Positions 50,002 through 58,032 of a DNA stretch of 64,000 nt are shown here, piece by piece (position 1 is the first letter of the stretch; each line of letters starts with the position of its first letter). A program made the translations under genes and the position numbers. The DNA lies in the NCBI RefSeq assembly GCF_010384365.1, contig NZ_CP048397.1, positions 5,518,001 to 5,582,000 of the forward strand. The letters run 5' to 3'. Below the pieces are notes generated by a model. That model ran no database searches and was not told where the DNA came from. It saw only the letters and a program-made list of their open reading frames with translations. The stretch comes from Streptomyces sp. S4.7 (GTDB lineage Bacteria > Actinomycetota > Actinomycetes > Streptomycetales > Streptomycetaceae).

Positions 50002-50862
50002 GTGCCCGAGCTGCCCGAGGTCGAAGTCGTACGGCGCGGACTCGAACGCTGGGTCGCGGGACGGACGGTGGCCGAGACCCGGGTGCTGCACCCCCGCGCC
50101 GTACGGCGCCACCTCGCCGGCGGCGAGGACTTCGCCGCCCGCATCAAGGGACACCGGTTCGGCGTCGCCCGACGCCGCGGCAAGTACCTCTGGCTGCCGC
50201 TCGCCGACACCGACGCCTCGGTCCTCGGGCACCTCGGTATGAGCGGCCAGTTCCTCGTGCAGCCCGAATCCGCCCCGGACGAGAAGCACCTGCGGATCCG
50301 GATCCGCTTCGACGACGATCTCGGCACCGAACTCCGCTTCGTCGACCAGCGCACCTTCGGCGGGCTCTCGCTGCACGAGAACACCCCCGACGGGCTGCCC
50401 GACGTCATCGCCCACATCGCGCGCGACCCGCTGGACCCGGCGTTCGACGACGCCGCCTTCCACACGGCGCTGCGGCTGCGCCGTACGACGGTCAAGCGCG
50501 CGCTGCTCGACCAGTCCCTCATCAGCGGCGTCGGCAACATCTACGCGGACGAGGCGCTGTGGCGCGCCAGGCTCCACTACGACCGGCCGACGGCCTCGCT
50601 GCCCCGCCCCCGCTCGGTCGAACTGCTCGGCCACGTACGCGACGTGATGAACGCGGCGCTGGCGGTCGGCGGCACCAGCTTCGACAGTCTCTACGTCAAC
50701 GTGAACGGCGAGTCCGGCTACTTCGACCGGTCGCTGGACGCGTACGGCCGCGAGGGCGAACCGTGCCGCCGCTGCGGCACCCCCATCCGCCGCCGCCCCT
50801 GGATGAACAGGTCGAGCTACTCCTGCCCCCGCTGCCAACGCCCGCCCCGCGTCGCCCCGTAA
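50002..50862 (+). CDS. mutM: formamidopyrimidine-DNA glycosylase
   Basis: 286 residues. The catalytic N-terminus is PELPEVEVV right after the GTG-encoded Met. Lys in RRRGKYLWLPL; helix-two-turn-helix segment LLDQSLISGVGNIYADEALW; C-terminal zinc finger CRRCGTPIRR...YSCPRCQ. Excises 8-oxoguanine and Fapy lesions. Last host gene before the integrated element. Confidence 0.95.
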   Translation: MPELPEVEVVRRGLERWVAGRTVAETRVLHPRAVRRHLAGGEDFAARIKGHRFGVARRRGKYLWLPLADTDASVLGHLGMSGQFLVQPESAPDEKHLRIRIRFDDDLGTELRFVDQRTFGGLSLHENTPDGLPDVIAHIARDPLDPAFDDAAFHTALRLRRTTVKRALLDQSLISGVGNIYADEALWRARLHYDRPTASLPRPRSVELLGHVRDVMNAALAVGGTSFDSLYVNVNGESGYFDRSLDAYGREGEPCRRCGTPIRRRPWMNRSSYSCPRCQRPPRVAP

Positions 50863-50893
50863 CGCCGCCCCGTACCCGGGGCCGTGACACGGG

Positions 50894-50927
50894 CGAGGCC
50901 CGCGACGCGGAGCTGTCGCGGGCCTCG
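50894..50927 (+). terminator. mutM terminator
   Basis: 13-bp perfect stem (50894-50906 / 50915-50927) with an 8-nt loop, 31 bp after the mutM stop. Confidence 0.75.
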
Positions 50928-50979
50928 TTGGGTGGTGCGGGTGGGAGTGCGGCGGGTGCGGTCGTGGACGGGGCGACGG

Positions 50980-50993
50980 CTCAGAAGCCGAAG
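50980..50993. other. left attachment site core (attL)
   Basis: CTCAGAAGCCGAAG, identical to 58033-58046; flanking bases differ on both sides, so the core is exactly 14 bp. Confidence 0.8.
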
Positions 50994-51507
50994 AAGTGAC
51001 GGGCCGGGTCAATGACCTGCGGCCATGCAGTCGATCAACGCTGCGAGCTGCGGCTTAGCTGTTAGTACCTGTCAGCATTGGTCGTCGTTGAGCACCCTCA
51101 TACGGCCCTGAGACGGCCCGTGGTACGAAGCCCCGCACGCGTGTGTGCCTGACGAGACGACTGGGAAGGGGCTACTGACCGTTTGGGTCTAGGGCGAAGT
51201 GACTGAACCTGCTAACTTTGCAACTAGCCCTTAAATCTCGTGGATGCCCGGAGTCGAGCGACGATCTGCTCTTCTGGAACTCGGGCAAGTAGTGACTCTC
51301 CGTTAAGGGGAGAAGTGTCCATGATGCCCGGCGTGCTACGCTCCGTCGCTATGCTGATCTTCGATCACGGAGCGTAGCACGCCGGGCATCATGGACAGCT
51401 TGTCGTGCGTTTTCTTTGCCTTAGCTTTACTTCAAGCTCGCCTGTTCGAGGAGAGGTGAGCAGCGCTAGAGGGTGCGCTGAGCCGCTTAGTCCCGTACTC
51501 TTACCGC
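50994..51507. other. non-coding left end of the element
   Basis: 514 bp without a credible gene. It holds an 11-bp copy of TGACCTGCGGC (51013-51023), also present beside the right core, and the long inverted repeat listed next. Confidence 0.6.
51316..51397. repeat. 31-bp perfect inverted repeat with 20-bp spacer
   Basis: Arms 51316-51346 and 51367-51397, no mismatch. It would form a long hairpin in single-stranded DNA or RNA. No T-run follows. Candidate replication origin element, transfer locus or protein-binding structure of the integrated element. Confidence 0.85.
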
Positions 51508-51720
51508 ATGACGACTCTGATGGATCCGCAGGTACGCGAACGTACCCGTGCACGCCGGGTCGAGCTCTCGAAGGGTATCGGGGAGCCGACGGCCGGCGAG
51601 CGTCGTGCGCGCGAAGACATCAGGGCTTCCTTTGACCGCCTGGATGGCAGTGATGGTGCATACCTCGCTCTGCTAACAGGGGCGTCAATCGAGGACCTTC
51701 GTCGCGTCGGTGCTGCCTGA
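51508..51720 (+). CDS. small protein, first gene of an unrecognised pair
   Basis: 70 residues, charged and helical: Arg/Glu-rich start (VRERTRARRVELSKGIGE) and a C-terminal helix (YLALLTGASIEDLRRVGAA). No recognised family. There is no ribosome site before the ATG, but a TACTCT hexamer six bases upstream suggests a leaderless transcript. The next gene begins 17 bp after its stop. Size and position are compatible with an antitoxin or small regulator; this is inference. Confidence 0.6.
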   Translation: MTTLMDPQVRERTRARRVELSKGIGEPTAGERRAREDIRASFDRLDGSDGAYLALLTGASIEDLRRVGAA

Positions 51721-51737
51721 GCGGAGTCTGTGAGTAC

Positions 51738-52502
51738 GTGACCAGGCCTCGCCTTCGTCCGACTTTGCGTTGCGTGCAAGAGGACCTTGACCTTGATCTT
51801 CCGCCGATAGCGACTCCACTGCACGAGTTGGATCATCCTTTTGTCTCTCGCGCGCAACAGCAGGCTGATGTGGCGCCTACGGAGAAGATCGCCAGCATTG
51901 ATGATGTAGTGCTGCTGAAGTGCAAGCCCGGTGGCTCGCGCTGGCGCGGGGCGGTCTGGGAAGATCAGGGTCAGGCCTTCGGGTGGCTCGTAGCTGCCGG
52001 GCAGCGAACCGCTGGAGCTCGGGATGACTTCTACCGTCAGCTGAGTGACAGGTGCACGCGAAAGCGCACTGCTCTCAACCGCGCTGGCGAGGACTTGGAG
52101 CCGGGCAAGCGGACGTACAGCAAGCATCTGCTGCCGCACGACGATGATCAACTTCGCTTGGAGGCTGAGCAGGCCTATCGGCTCCTGCAGGATGCGCGCG
52201 AGAGTGTCCCACAGCTGGTCAAGGAAGCGAGAGGGAGTGCTGGGAGGCCCGTTCGTATCGAGGTCTTCGGCACAGCAGTCGAGGCGGTTGTGTACACCGT
52301 CGTCGGCAGCTTCGATGAGCTCTACCTTGGCTTGAGGGTCGTTGGCTCCGCGCCGGAGGGCGTTCATCACCTCATCTTGCAGCTAGCAGTACCCGAGGCT
52401 CTAGCTGATGACTGGGAGCCGATTGAGGCGCCACACAGGCCTGGCGAGTCTGGTGAGATCTTTTACTACACGCTGCTTGAAGTCCCAAGGCTGCGCGGCT
52501 GA
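51738..52502 (+). CDS. unrecognised element-encoded protein, second gene of pair
   Basis: 254 residues, GTG start with GGAG about 11 bases upstream. I do not recognise the family. Visible: an HELDH string at residues 29-33 (it matches HExxH but sits oddly close to the N-terminus); a strand-rich part SRWRGAVWEDQGQAFGWLVAAG followed by DDFYRQL, loosely reminiscent of RelE/HigB-type toxin folds; and a C-terminal beta region ending GEIFYYTLLEVPRLRG. No signal or membrane segment. Lower G+C than host genes. Possible cargo such as a toxin-antitoxin or defence function. Confidence 0.65.
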   Translation: MTRPRLRPTLRCVQEDLDLDLPPIATPLHELDHPFVSRAQQQADVAPTEKIASIDDVVLLKCKPGGSRWRGAVWEDQGQAFGWLVAAGQRTAGARDDFYRQLSDRCTRKRTALNRAGEDLEPGKRTYSKHLLPHDDDQLRLEAEQAYRLLQDARESVPQLVKEARGSAGRPVRIEVFGTAVEAVVYTVVGSFDELYLGLRVVGSAPEGVHHLILQLAVPEALADDWEPIEAPHRPGESGEIFYYTLLEVPRLRG

Positions 52503-53045
52503 CTCGTAGCCCGTAGACGCTACTAAGCGCCAGTCGATGCGCCTGAGAGCGCTCCTTGCGCCCATCAACCCACCACTCACCCCGGTTCCCATCCCGTCCG
52601 CCTTCGACCCACACACCGTGGAGCGGTCGTGGTTCAGGGCGTCAAGGTGGAGCGCGCCACTGTACGAACGACCTTGACGCCCTGGGCCGCGACTGCTCGG
52701 CTCTGCCTGGGTCGAAGGTGGTCGGGATGGGAGCCCCCTCGACGCTCGCCACGCTCCGGCCGGCACTCGCGAACGGCGCCCCGTCCATCCCGGAGTCTGA
52801 GCGCCCCCGCCGGAGGCACGTCTTGAAGCCGCGGGCTTGGTTCTCGTCTCATGCCCCACGGGCCTACACAGCGGGCGCGCGTCGGCGGCGGCAGCGCCGA
52901 GCGGGCCGAAGGCAGGAGCGCGGGCGCAGCCAGAGCCAGGAAGCGCGCCCGGCGGAGCGGAGCGCAGCCGGGTGCCTTGATGAGGTAGAGAAACCCGTAA
53001 CAGCGCTTGGCCCATGGCCCGCGTCGGCGTGGGTACGTTGCTCTC
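52503..53045. other. non-coding region of the element with large inverted repeat
   Basis: About 540 bp. Frames on both strands cross it but have no ribosome sites and poor composition. The left half is the 152-bp inverted repeat; the right half is a G+C-rich stretch with several short repeats of the GCGGGCGC/GGAGCGGAGCGC type. Confidence 0.6.
52584..52735. repeat. 152-bp imperfect inverted repeat (candidate single-strand origin)
   Basis: Two collinear 65-nt arms (52584-52648 and 52671-52735) around a 22-nt centre. The inner 14 bp and most of the outer 28 bp match exactly (3 mismatches in the outer block); the middle 23 positions are about 60 percent complementary with no indel. Confidence 0.8.
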
Positions 53046-53465
53046 ATGAAGCTCGACTCCACTGAGGCTCGCAGCCGCTTCGCGGTCGCACCTGTCGCGC
53101 GACTTGCAACGGCGGGCGCCGATGGAACCCCCCACGTTGTGCCGGTAACGTTCACGCTCAGTGACGATCGAATCTTCTTCGCGATCGACTACAAGCCAAA
53201 GAGCACGTGGAACCTACGGCGACTGCGGAACATCCGTGAGAATCCGAAGGTTGCCCTCCTGGTCGATCACTTCGACTCCGATTGGGCTCGGCTCTGGTGG
53301 ACCCGCGCCGATGGTCACGCGGAGATCAAAGAAGATGGCGACGAGCGCTCTCAGGGCCTTGAACTGCTGGAACGTAAGTACGAGCAGTATTCGGAGAACC
53401 CTCCTGTCGGTCCTGTGGTGATCATCCGCGTGGATCGCTGGAGCGGTTGGGCCTTCTCGGAGTGA
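53046..53465 (+). CDS. PPOX-class F420-dependent oxidoreductase-like protein
   Basis: 139 residues, split-barrel flavin/F420-binding fold: ARSRFAVAPVARLATAGADG, then THVVPVTF-like strand PHVVPVTFTLSDDRIFFAID, LRNIRENPKVALLVDHFD and a C-terminal VIIRVDRWSGWAFSE. Related actinobacterial proteins (the TIGR03668/Rv0121 group, as I recall) use F420. Commonly carried by AICEs next to a GntR regulator, so a cargo gene rather than a core function. ATG at 53046; no strong ribosome site. Confidence 0.85.
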   Translation: MKLDSTEARSRFAVAPVARLATAGADGTPHVVPVTFTLSDDRIFFAIDYKPKSTWNLRRLRNIRENPKVALLVDHFDSDWARLWWTRADGHAEIKEDGDERSQGLELLERKYEQYSENPPVGPVVIIRVDRWSGWAFSE

Positions 53466-53492
53466 CGCTGACAGTGGGACCGCGTAACCTTG

Positions 53493-53506
53493 CTTGCATA
53501 GCCAAG
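53493..53506. promoter_or_regulatory. GntR operator copy 1 (autoregulatory)
   Basis: CTTGCATAGCCAAG, 14 bp before the GntR start codon; same motif as two copies upstream of the rep-xis-int genes. Confidence 0.65.
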
Positions 53507-53520
53507 CTGAGGTGACCTGA

Positions 53521-54291
53521 ATGTCGATCCCGAGCCTTCCGCCGTATCGGAAGATCGCCGATGATCTGCGGGCTTTGATCCTGTCCGGCGAACTGCCGCC
53601 CGGTGAAAAGCTGCGGTCGGAGAACGAACTCAAAGATCAGTACAGCACCACCCGCGTGACGGTGCGCAAGGCGCTCGCACTTCTCAAGGCCGATGGCCTG
53701 CTTGTCAGCGAACAGGGCAGGGGCGTCTTCGTGCGGCCACGGCCCAACGTTCAGATGCTGACGACCGGAGCCAACTTCCGGGAGCGCAGGAAAACCGGAG
53801 TGAGCAACTTCAATGCGGAAGCGGCTGCCCAAGGTCTACGTCCTGAGCAGCGCATCCTCTCGGTGGAAACGGTCCCGGCGCCGGCCGAAATCGCTTCGCG
53901 ACTTGGGATCGCCGAGGAAGCTGCGGTGATTGTTCGTCGCCGGGCCTTCTTCGTGAACGAAGAGCCTATGCAGTTGGTTGATGGTTACTACCCCGCCGAG
54001 CTGTTCAGCGGGACGGCGCTGGAGGATCCTCGCCGGATCCGTGGTGGTGTGAGTCGATTGATCGAGGACCCTGACGGGCCTGTGAAGCAGCGGATCACCC
54101 GGTTCGTGGAAGAGCTGGACATTCGCATGCCCACCCCGGCGGAGACCGAGGCGTTGAAGATCCCGCCCGGCGTTCCCTTGGCTCGGGTCTTCAGGGCTGC
54201 GCACGTCACTGCTGGCCAAGTCGTGGAAGTGCTCGACTCTCGCATCCCCTGTGACCGTCACGGCTTCCGGTACGTGATCGACGTTCCCTGA
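53521..54291 (+). CDS. GntR family regulator, KorSA-like
   Basis: 256 residues. N-terminal winged helix: YRKIADDLRALILSGELPPGEKLRSENELKDQYSTTRVTVRKAL, with the LVSEQGRGVFV wing. The UTRA-type effector domain follows (about 90-250: EEAAVIVRRRAFFVNEEPMQLVDGYYPAELF, then TPAETEALKIPPGVPLARVFR). In pSAM2 the GntR protein KorSA represses element activation. Three copies of one 14-bp motif near its own gene and the rep operon support the same job here. An intrinsic terminator follows. Confidence 0.92.
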   Translation: MSIPSLPPYRKIADDLRALILSGELPPGEKLRSENELKDQYSTTRVTVRKALALLKADGLLVSEQGRGVFVRPRPNVQMLTTGANFRERRKTGVSNFNAEAAAQGLRPEQRILSVETVPAPAEIASRLGIAEEAAVIVRRRAFFVNEEPMQLVDGYYPAELFSGTALEDPRRIRGGVSRLIEDPDGPVKQRITRFVEELDIRMPTPAETEALKIPPGVPLARVFRAAHVTAGQVVEVLDSRIPCDRHGFRYVIDVP

Positions 54292-54307
54292 CTGATCGTC
54301 AGAAACC

Positions 54308-54333
54308 AGAGGGCCTTTGGGTCCTCTTTTTTT
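54308..54333 (+). terminator. intrinsic terminator of the GntR gene
   Basis: 8-bp stem AGAGGGCC / GGTCCTCT with a 4-nt loop and a run of six T. It isolates the regulator from the rep operon. Confidence 0.85.
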
Positions 54334-54342
54334 GAGCATCCA

Positions 54343-54356
54343 CTTGCATATCCAAG
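54343..54356. promoter_or_regulatory. GntR operator copy 2
   Basis: CTTGCATATCCAAG, 40 bp before copy 3, in the promoter region of the rep-xis-int operon. Confidence 0.65.
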
Positions 54357-54382
54357 TTGGCCCACCTACCTTGATGGGGCGG

Positions 54383-54396
54383 CTTGGATATACAAG
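54383..54396. promoter_or_regulatory. GntR operator copy 3
   Basis: CTTGGATATACAAG; together the copies give the dyad CTTGnATAnnCAAG. Confidence 0.65.
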
Positions 54397-54501
54397 CTGC
54401 TGCGAGCGGGGGGATCGCAACTCTCTCGCTCTCCACCTGGGGGCGACGCTCTACCGCCAAGCAGTCCGCCGCCCCCTTCGCCCACAAGGGGAGCTTCCAT
54501 C

Positions 54502-54954
54502 ATGCCTGCAACGCTTGTTGCTCCGCACGTCGCGTCTGCTGAGTCCGTCGCTCCGGTGATCGCGGTTCAGCGTCTGACGAACCTGGAACGCGCGGTTGCG
54601 CTGTACGCCTCCGGCATGCCGACCGGGTACCGGTGGTCCAACGCCGACATCGCGACGGTGATCGACTGGATTACGGAGGGCGTCGCCCGGCTCAGCTACA
54701 TGGACGTCTGCCGCCTTGCTCAGGACGCTCGCCACTACCGGCTCCTGTGGCTGGCCAACCAGGCCACGGCCGAACAGACCATCCGACACAACCTCAGCTT
54801 CCCCGACACCACGCGCTTCAAGAGGGCCGAGGAGATCGCGGCCACCCTCACCCATTGGCTGTCCGCCGACATCCCGCAGTCGGGATGGGTCGGAGACGGC
54901 TCCCACCAGGTCTACCGCGCCTACGGCGACGACATCGACGAGGTGGGCGTGTGA
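54502..54954 (+). CDS. element-encoded protein of unknown function, first gene of the rep operon
   Basis: 150 residues, ATG with GGGGAG upstream. Mostly helical (LTNLERAVALYASGMPTGY, then IDWITEGVARLSYMDVCRLAQDARHYRLLWLA). Not recognised. Similar small genes precede repSA in AICEs; a possible role is accessory replication or activation (the place of Pra in pSAM2), which is inference from position only. Its stop overlaps the next start. Confidence 0.75.
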   Translation: MPATLVAPHVASAESVAPVIAVQRLTNLERAVALYASGMPTGYRWSNADIATVIDWITEGVARLSYMDVCRLAQDARHYRLLWLANQATAEQTIRHNLSFPDTTRFKRAEEIAATLTHWLSADIPQSGWVGDGSHQVYRAYGDDIDEVGV

Positions 54955-55163
54955 CGTACTTCCCCGACCCTCTACACGCGCACGAAGCGGCCGACGAGGA
55001 GCGCTCGGAGCGGATCACCGTATGGCTGGACCGCCACGACATCCGCCCGTACACGGCCTTTTACACCGTGGTGGATGACGCGCTGTTCGCGGAGGACGAC
55101 GCCAAGCTCCGGGGCCTCTACCCGCCCCTCGGGCACGGCTACCCGAGGGAGGACTACGCGTGA
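54951..55163 (+). CDS. small acidic element protein
   Basis: 70 residues, GTG overlapping the preceding stop by 4 bp. Contains RITVWLDRHDIRPYTAFYTVVDDALFAEDDAKLRG; acidic, aromatic, no recognised domain. Its own stop overlaps the repSA start by 4 bp, so its translation is locked to the operon. Confidence 0.72.
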   Translation: MTYFPDPLHAHEAADEERSERITVWLDRHDIRPYTAFYTVVDDALFAEDDAKLRGLYPPLGHGYPREDYA

Positions 55164-56584
55164 GCCTCCTCCCTGTCGCCCCGGCTGAGGTGGCCCCCGT
55201 GGCTGCCTCGGTCGGGCTTGACCCCCTGACCCTCGCCGACCTTCTCCGTGTGGCGAACGAGCCCGGCTTCGACCGGTGGCAGGAGCAAGTGCGCCGGACC
55301 GGTGGCTGTGCTGATCCGATCCGGTTGCAGGGCATGACCACCACCCGTGATGCCCGCACCGGCCAGCTCCTCTACTCCTACTCGACCGAGGGCGAGCCCG
55401 GCGGATCGTTGCGGGTGGCGTGCGGCAACCGCCGTGCCTCGCGCTGCCCCTCCTGCGCCTGGATGTACGCCGGGGACACCTTCCACCTGATCCGCGCCGG
55501 ACTCACCGGCGACCCGCGTAAGGGCACCCCCGTCACGGTGCGGGCGCATCCGAAGGTGTTCGCGACGCTCACGGCTCCGTCGTTCGGCCCGGTCCATAAC
55601 CAACCCGCCAACGGCCGGTGCCGGTGCGGGAGTTCCCATGGGGACGATGCTCCGGAGCTGGGCACTGCGCTGAACCCGGGCACGTACGACTACGCGGGGG
55701 CGGTGTTGTGGAACAACCATGCCGGGGACCTGTGGCGCCGCTTCACCATCTACCTCCGACGCGAGATCGCCCACCGCGCGGGCCTCACACAGACCGCGTT
55801 GAAGGAACAGGCACGGGTGTCGTTCGGGAAGGTCGCGGAGTTTCAGAAGCGCGGTGCGGTCCACTTCCACGCCATCGTGCGCCTCGACGGTCCCGAAGGC
55901 CCGGACGACGTCCCGCCGCCGTGGGCCAGCGTCGAGCTGCTGACCGACGCCATCCGTTCCGCGGCTGCCCGCGTCTCCGTCCCGGTCCCGCCGGCCGATT
56001 CGCAGCCCGCCCGCGAACTGCGCTGGGGTGCCCAGGTCGACGTGCGCCCGATCGGCACCGACGACGGACAAGAGCTGACCGAGGAAGCGGTAGCCGCGTA
56101 CGTCGCCAAGTACGCCACCAAAGCCGCGGAAACAACGGGAACGGTGGACCGCCGGATCGGGGAACTCTCCGAACTCGACAAGCTGACCCAACTCCCCACG
56201 CACGCAAGGAAGTTGATCGAAGCCTGCTACCGCCTGGACGAGGCGTACCCGGAGCGGAAGCTCTGGCAGTGGGCTCACATGCTCGGCTTCCGGGGCCACT
56301 TCTCCACCAAGTCCCGCCGCTACTCCACCACCCTCGGCGCCCTGCGCCAGGTGCGGGCCGACTACCGCGCCCGCCAGGAACGCCAGACACGCGGCCTGCC
56401 CGACCCCGACGACAACCCGGAGGGCTCCATGTTGGTCCTGGCCCACTGGACCTACGCCGGACACGGACACACCCCCGGAGAGTCCTGGCTCGCCGCCAAC
56501 ATCCACCGCGACATCCGACAGGGCCGCGACACCGCCCGCGAAGTGCTGGCCGACCTGCAAGACGACGAGGGGGAGTGGGCATGA
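55160..56584 (+). CDS. repSA: RepSA-type rolling-circle replication initiator
   Basis: 474 residues. N-terminal cysteine-rich segment (CGNRRASRCPSCAWMYAGDTF) like zinc-binding parts of actinomycete Rep proteins. A His-hydrophobic-His stretch (KRGAVHFHAIVRLDGP) corresponds to the metal motif of HUH initiators, and EAVAAYVAKYATKAAE to the catalytic Tyr/Lys motif. It nicks the element's origin for replication after excision. GTG start inside the preceding stop; overlaps xis by 4 bp. Confidence 0.88.
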   Translation: MSLLPVAPAEVAPVAASVGLDPLTLADLLRVANEPGFDRWQEQVRRTGGCADPIRLQGMTTTRDARTGQLLYSYSTEGEPGGSLRVACGNRRASRCPSCAWMYAGDTFHLIRAGLTGDPRKGTPVTVRAHPKVFATLTAPSFGPVHNQPANGRCRCGSSHGDDAPELGTALNPGTYDYAGAVLWNNHAGDLWRRFTIYLRREIAHRAGLTQTALKEQARVSFGKVAEFQKRGAVHFHAIVRLDGPEGPDDVPPPWASVELLTDAIRSAAARVSVPVPPADSQPARELRWGAQVDVRPIGTDDGQELTEEAVAAYVAKYATKAAETTGTVDRRIGELSELDKLTQLPTHARKLIEACYRLDEAYPERKLWQWAHMLGFRGHFSTKSRRYSTTLGALRQVRADYRARQERQTRGLPDPDDNPEGSMLVLAHWTYAGHGHTPGESWLAANIHRDIRQGRDTAREVLADLQDDEGEWA

Positions 56585-56775
56585 AGCGGCCCCTGCCCGA
56601 CCGCTACCTGACCCCGGTCGACCTGGCTGATCTCCTCGGCGTCCCGCTGGAGACCGTCTACCAGTGGCGCCGAAAGCACACCGGACCGCGTGGCTTCCGC
56701 GTCGGCCGACACCTCCGCTACGACCCCGAAGACGTACGCGCCTGGGTCGCCACCCTCATGGAAGAGGCTGCCTGA
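56581..56775 (+). CDS. xis: excisionase (Xis), helix-turn-helix
   Basis: 64 residues, MerR/Xis-like winged helix of the helix_turn_helix_17 type: YLTPVDLADLLGVPLETVYQW, GFRVGRHLRYDPEDVRAWV. Directs the integrase to excise. ATG overlaps repSA stop and its TGA overlaps the int ATG. Confidence 0.9.
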   Translation: MKRPLPDRYLTPVDLADLLGVPLETVYQWRRKHTGPRGFRVGRHLRYDPEDVRAWVATLMEEAA

Positions 56776-58013
56776 TGGCCGGACACGTCCAAGACCGCTG
56801 GTACAAGGTCGAGACGGGACCCAACGGCAAGCCCGTCAAGGTCAAGACCGACCGCTATGGAACGGGCCTGCGCTACCGAGCCCGCTACATCGCACCGGAC
56901 GGCACCGAGAAGAGCCAGTCCTTCCCCGACAAGCAGAAGCGCAAGGCAGAGACCTGGCTCTCGAACATCGAGGCGGACATGTCGCGGGGCGACTACATCG
57001 ATCCGGAAGCCGGGAAGGTGACGTTCGGGCAGTACGCCGTGAAGTGGATGGCTACTCAGGTGACGGACCCTGCAACTCGTGAGTCTGTCGAGATGCGGTT
57101 GCGACTGCATGCGATCCCGCATCTGGGTAAGCGCCCGTTGGCGTCGTTCAGCCCGACTCATCTTCGGCTGTGGATGCGGACGTTGGAAGATGCTGGGCTC
57201 TCGCCTGCGTACCGGCGTGGGATCTTCGCGCACGTCTCGACGGTGTTCTCTGCTGCGGTAGAAGACCGCATCATCCGCATGAATCCATGTAGCGCACGGT
57301 CGGTGAAGGCTCCTCGCCTCGACCCTCGCAAGGTTCGACCGTGGCCGGCCGATCGCGTGATGGCCATGCGAACGGCTCTCCCCGACCGGTACCGCGCGTT
57401 GGTTGAGCTTGCTGCCGGATGCGGTCTTCGCCAAGGGGAGGTGTTCGGCCTGGCGGTTGAGGATGTGGACTTCCTCGGCGGCGTGGTGCACGTGCAGCGG
57501 CAGGTGAAGCTCCTGCACAACCGCCCTGTCTTTGCGCCCCCGAAAGGCGGCAAAGAGCGGGACGTGCCGCTACCGGAGTCCGTTGCCTTTGCGCTTGCTG
57601 GCCAGCTCACGCGGTACCCGGCGAAAGAGATCACGCTGCCGTGGAAGACCCTGACCGGTCCGCCTGTGACTGCAACGCTGATCTTCTCCAGTCGTGAGGG
57701 ACTGTCGCTCAATCGGAACCGCTTCAACCACCGGGTATGGAAGCCCGCTCTGCGTGCCGCTGGCGTGCCCCCGCATCGGGACAACGGCACACACGCGCTT
57801 CGGCACTTCTACGCGTCCGTACTGCTCGATGCGGGGGAGAGCATCAAGGCACTGAGCGAGTACCTGGGCCACCATGATCCCGGTTTCACGCTGCGCACGT
57901 ACACGCACCTGATGCCAGCGAGCGAAACGCGCACCAAAGCCGCTGTAGATCACGTGTTCAAGCAGGAAGGTACTGCGGCTGACGGCCCGGAGACGGCCCA
58001 GGAGGGCTCATAA
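56775..58013 (+). CDS. int: tyrosine site-specific integrase
   Basis: 412 residues. N-terminal arm-binding domain, SAM-like core-binding domain (about 75-160), then the catalytic domain with Arg in AAGCGLRQGEVFGL, Lys in PPKGGKERDVPL, HALRHFYAS, LGHHDPGF and nucleophile Tyr in LRTYTHLM. ATG overlaps the xis stop. It lies 19 bp from the right attachment core, the classic arrangement for this family. Confidence 0.94.
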   Translation: MAGHVQDRWYKVETGPNGKPVKVKTDRYGTGLRYRARYIAPDGTEKSQSFPDKQKRKAETWLSNIEADMSRGDYIDPEAGKVTFGQYAVKWMATQVTDPATRESVEMRLRLHAIPHLGKRPLASFSPTHLRLWMRTLEDAGLSPAYRRGIFAHVSTVFSAAVEDRIIRMNPCSARSVKAPRLDPRKVRPWPADRVMAMRTALPDRYRALVELAAGCGLRQGEVFGLAVEDVDFLGGVVHVQRQVKLLHNRPVFAPPKGGKERDVPLPESVAFALAGQLTRYPAKEITLPWKTLTGPPVTATLIFSSREGLSLNRNRFNHRVWKPALRAAGVPPHRDNGTHALRHFYASVLLDAGESIKALSEYLGHHDPGFTLRTYTHLMPASETRTKAAVDHVFKQEGTAADGPETAQEGS

Positions 58014-58032
58014 GCCCCTGACCTGCGGCTAC

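Noticed and set aside
51766..51836. HELDH string as proof of a zinc protease
   Set aside because: It lies 29 residues from the N-terminus without the third ligand or a protease fold context.
52542..52555. TGAGAGCGCTCCTT resembling a CebR half-dyad
   Set aside because: Only one half-site matches and no sugar gene is near.
52401..53135. Open minus-strand and plus-strand frames in the non-coding middle of the element
   Set aside because: They cross the long inverted repeat, lack ribosome sites and have no protein-like pattern.
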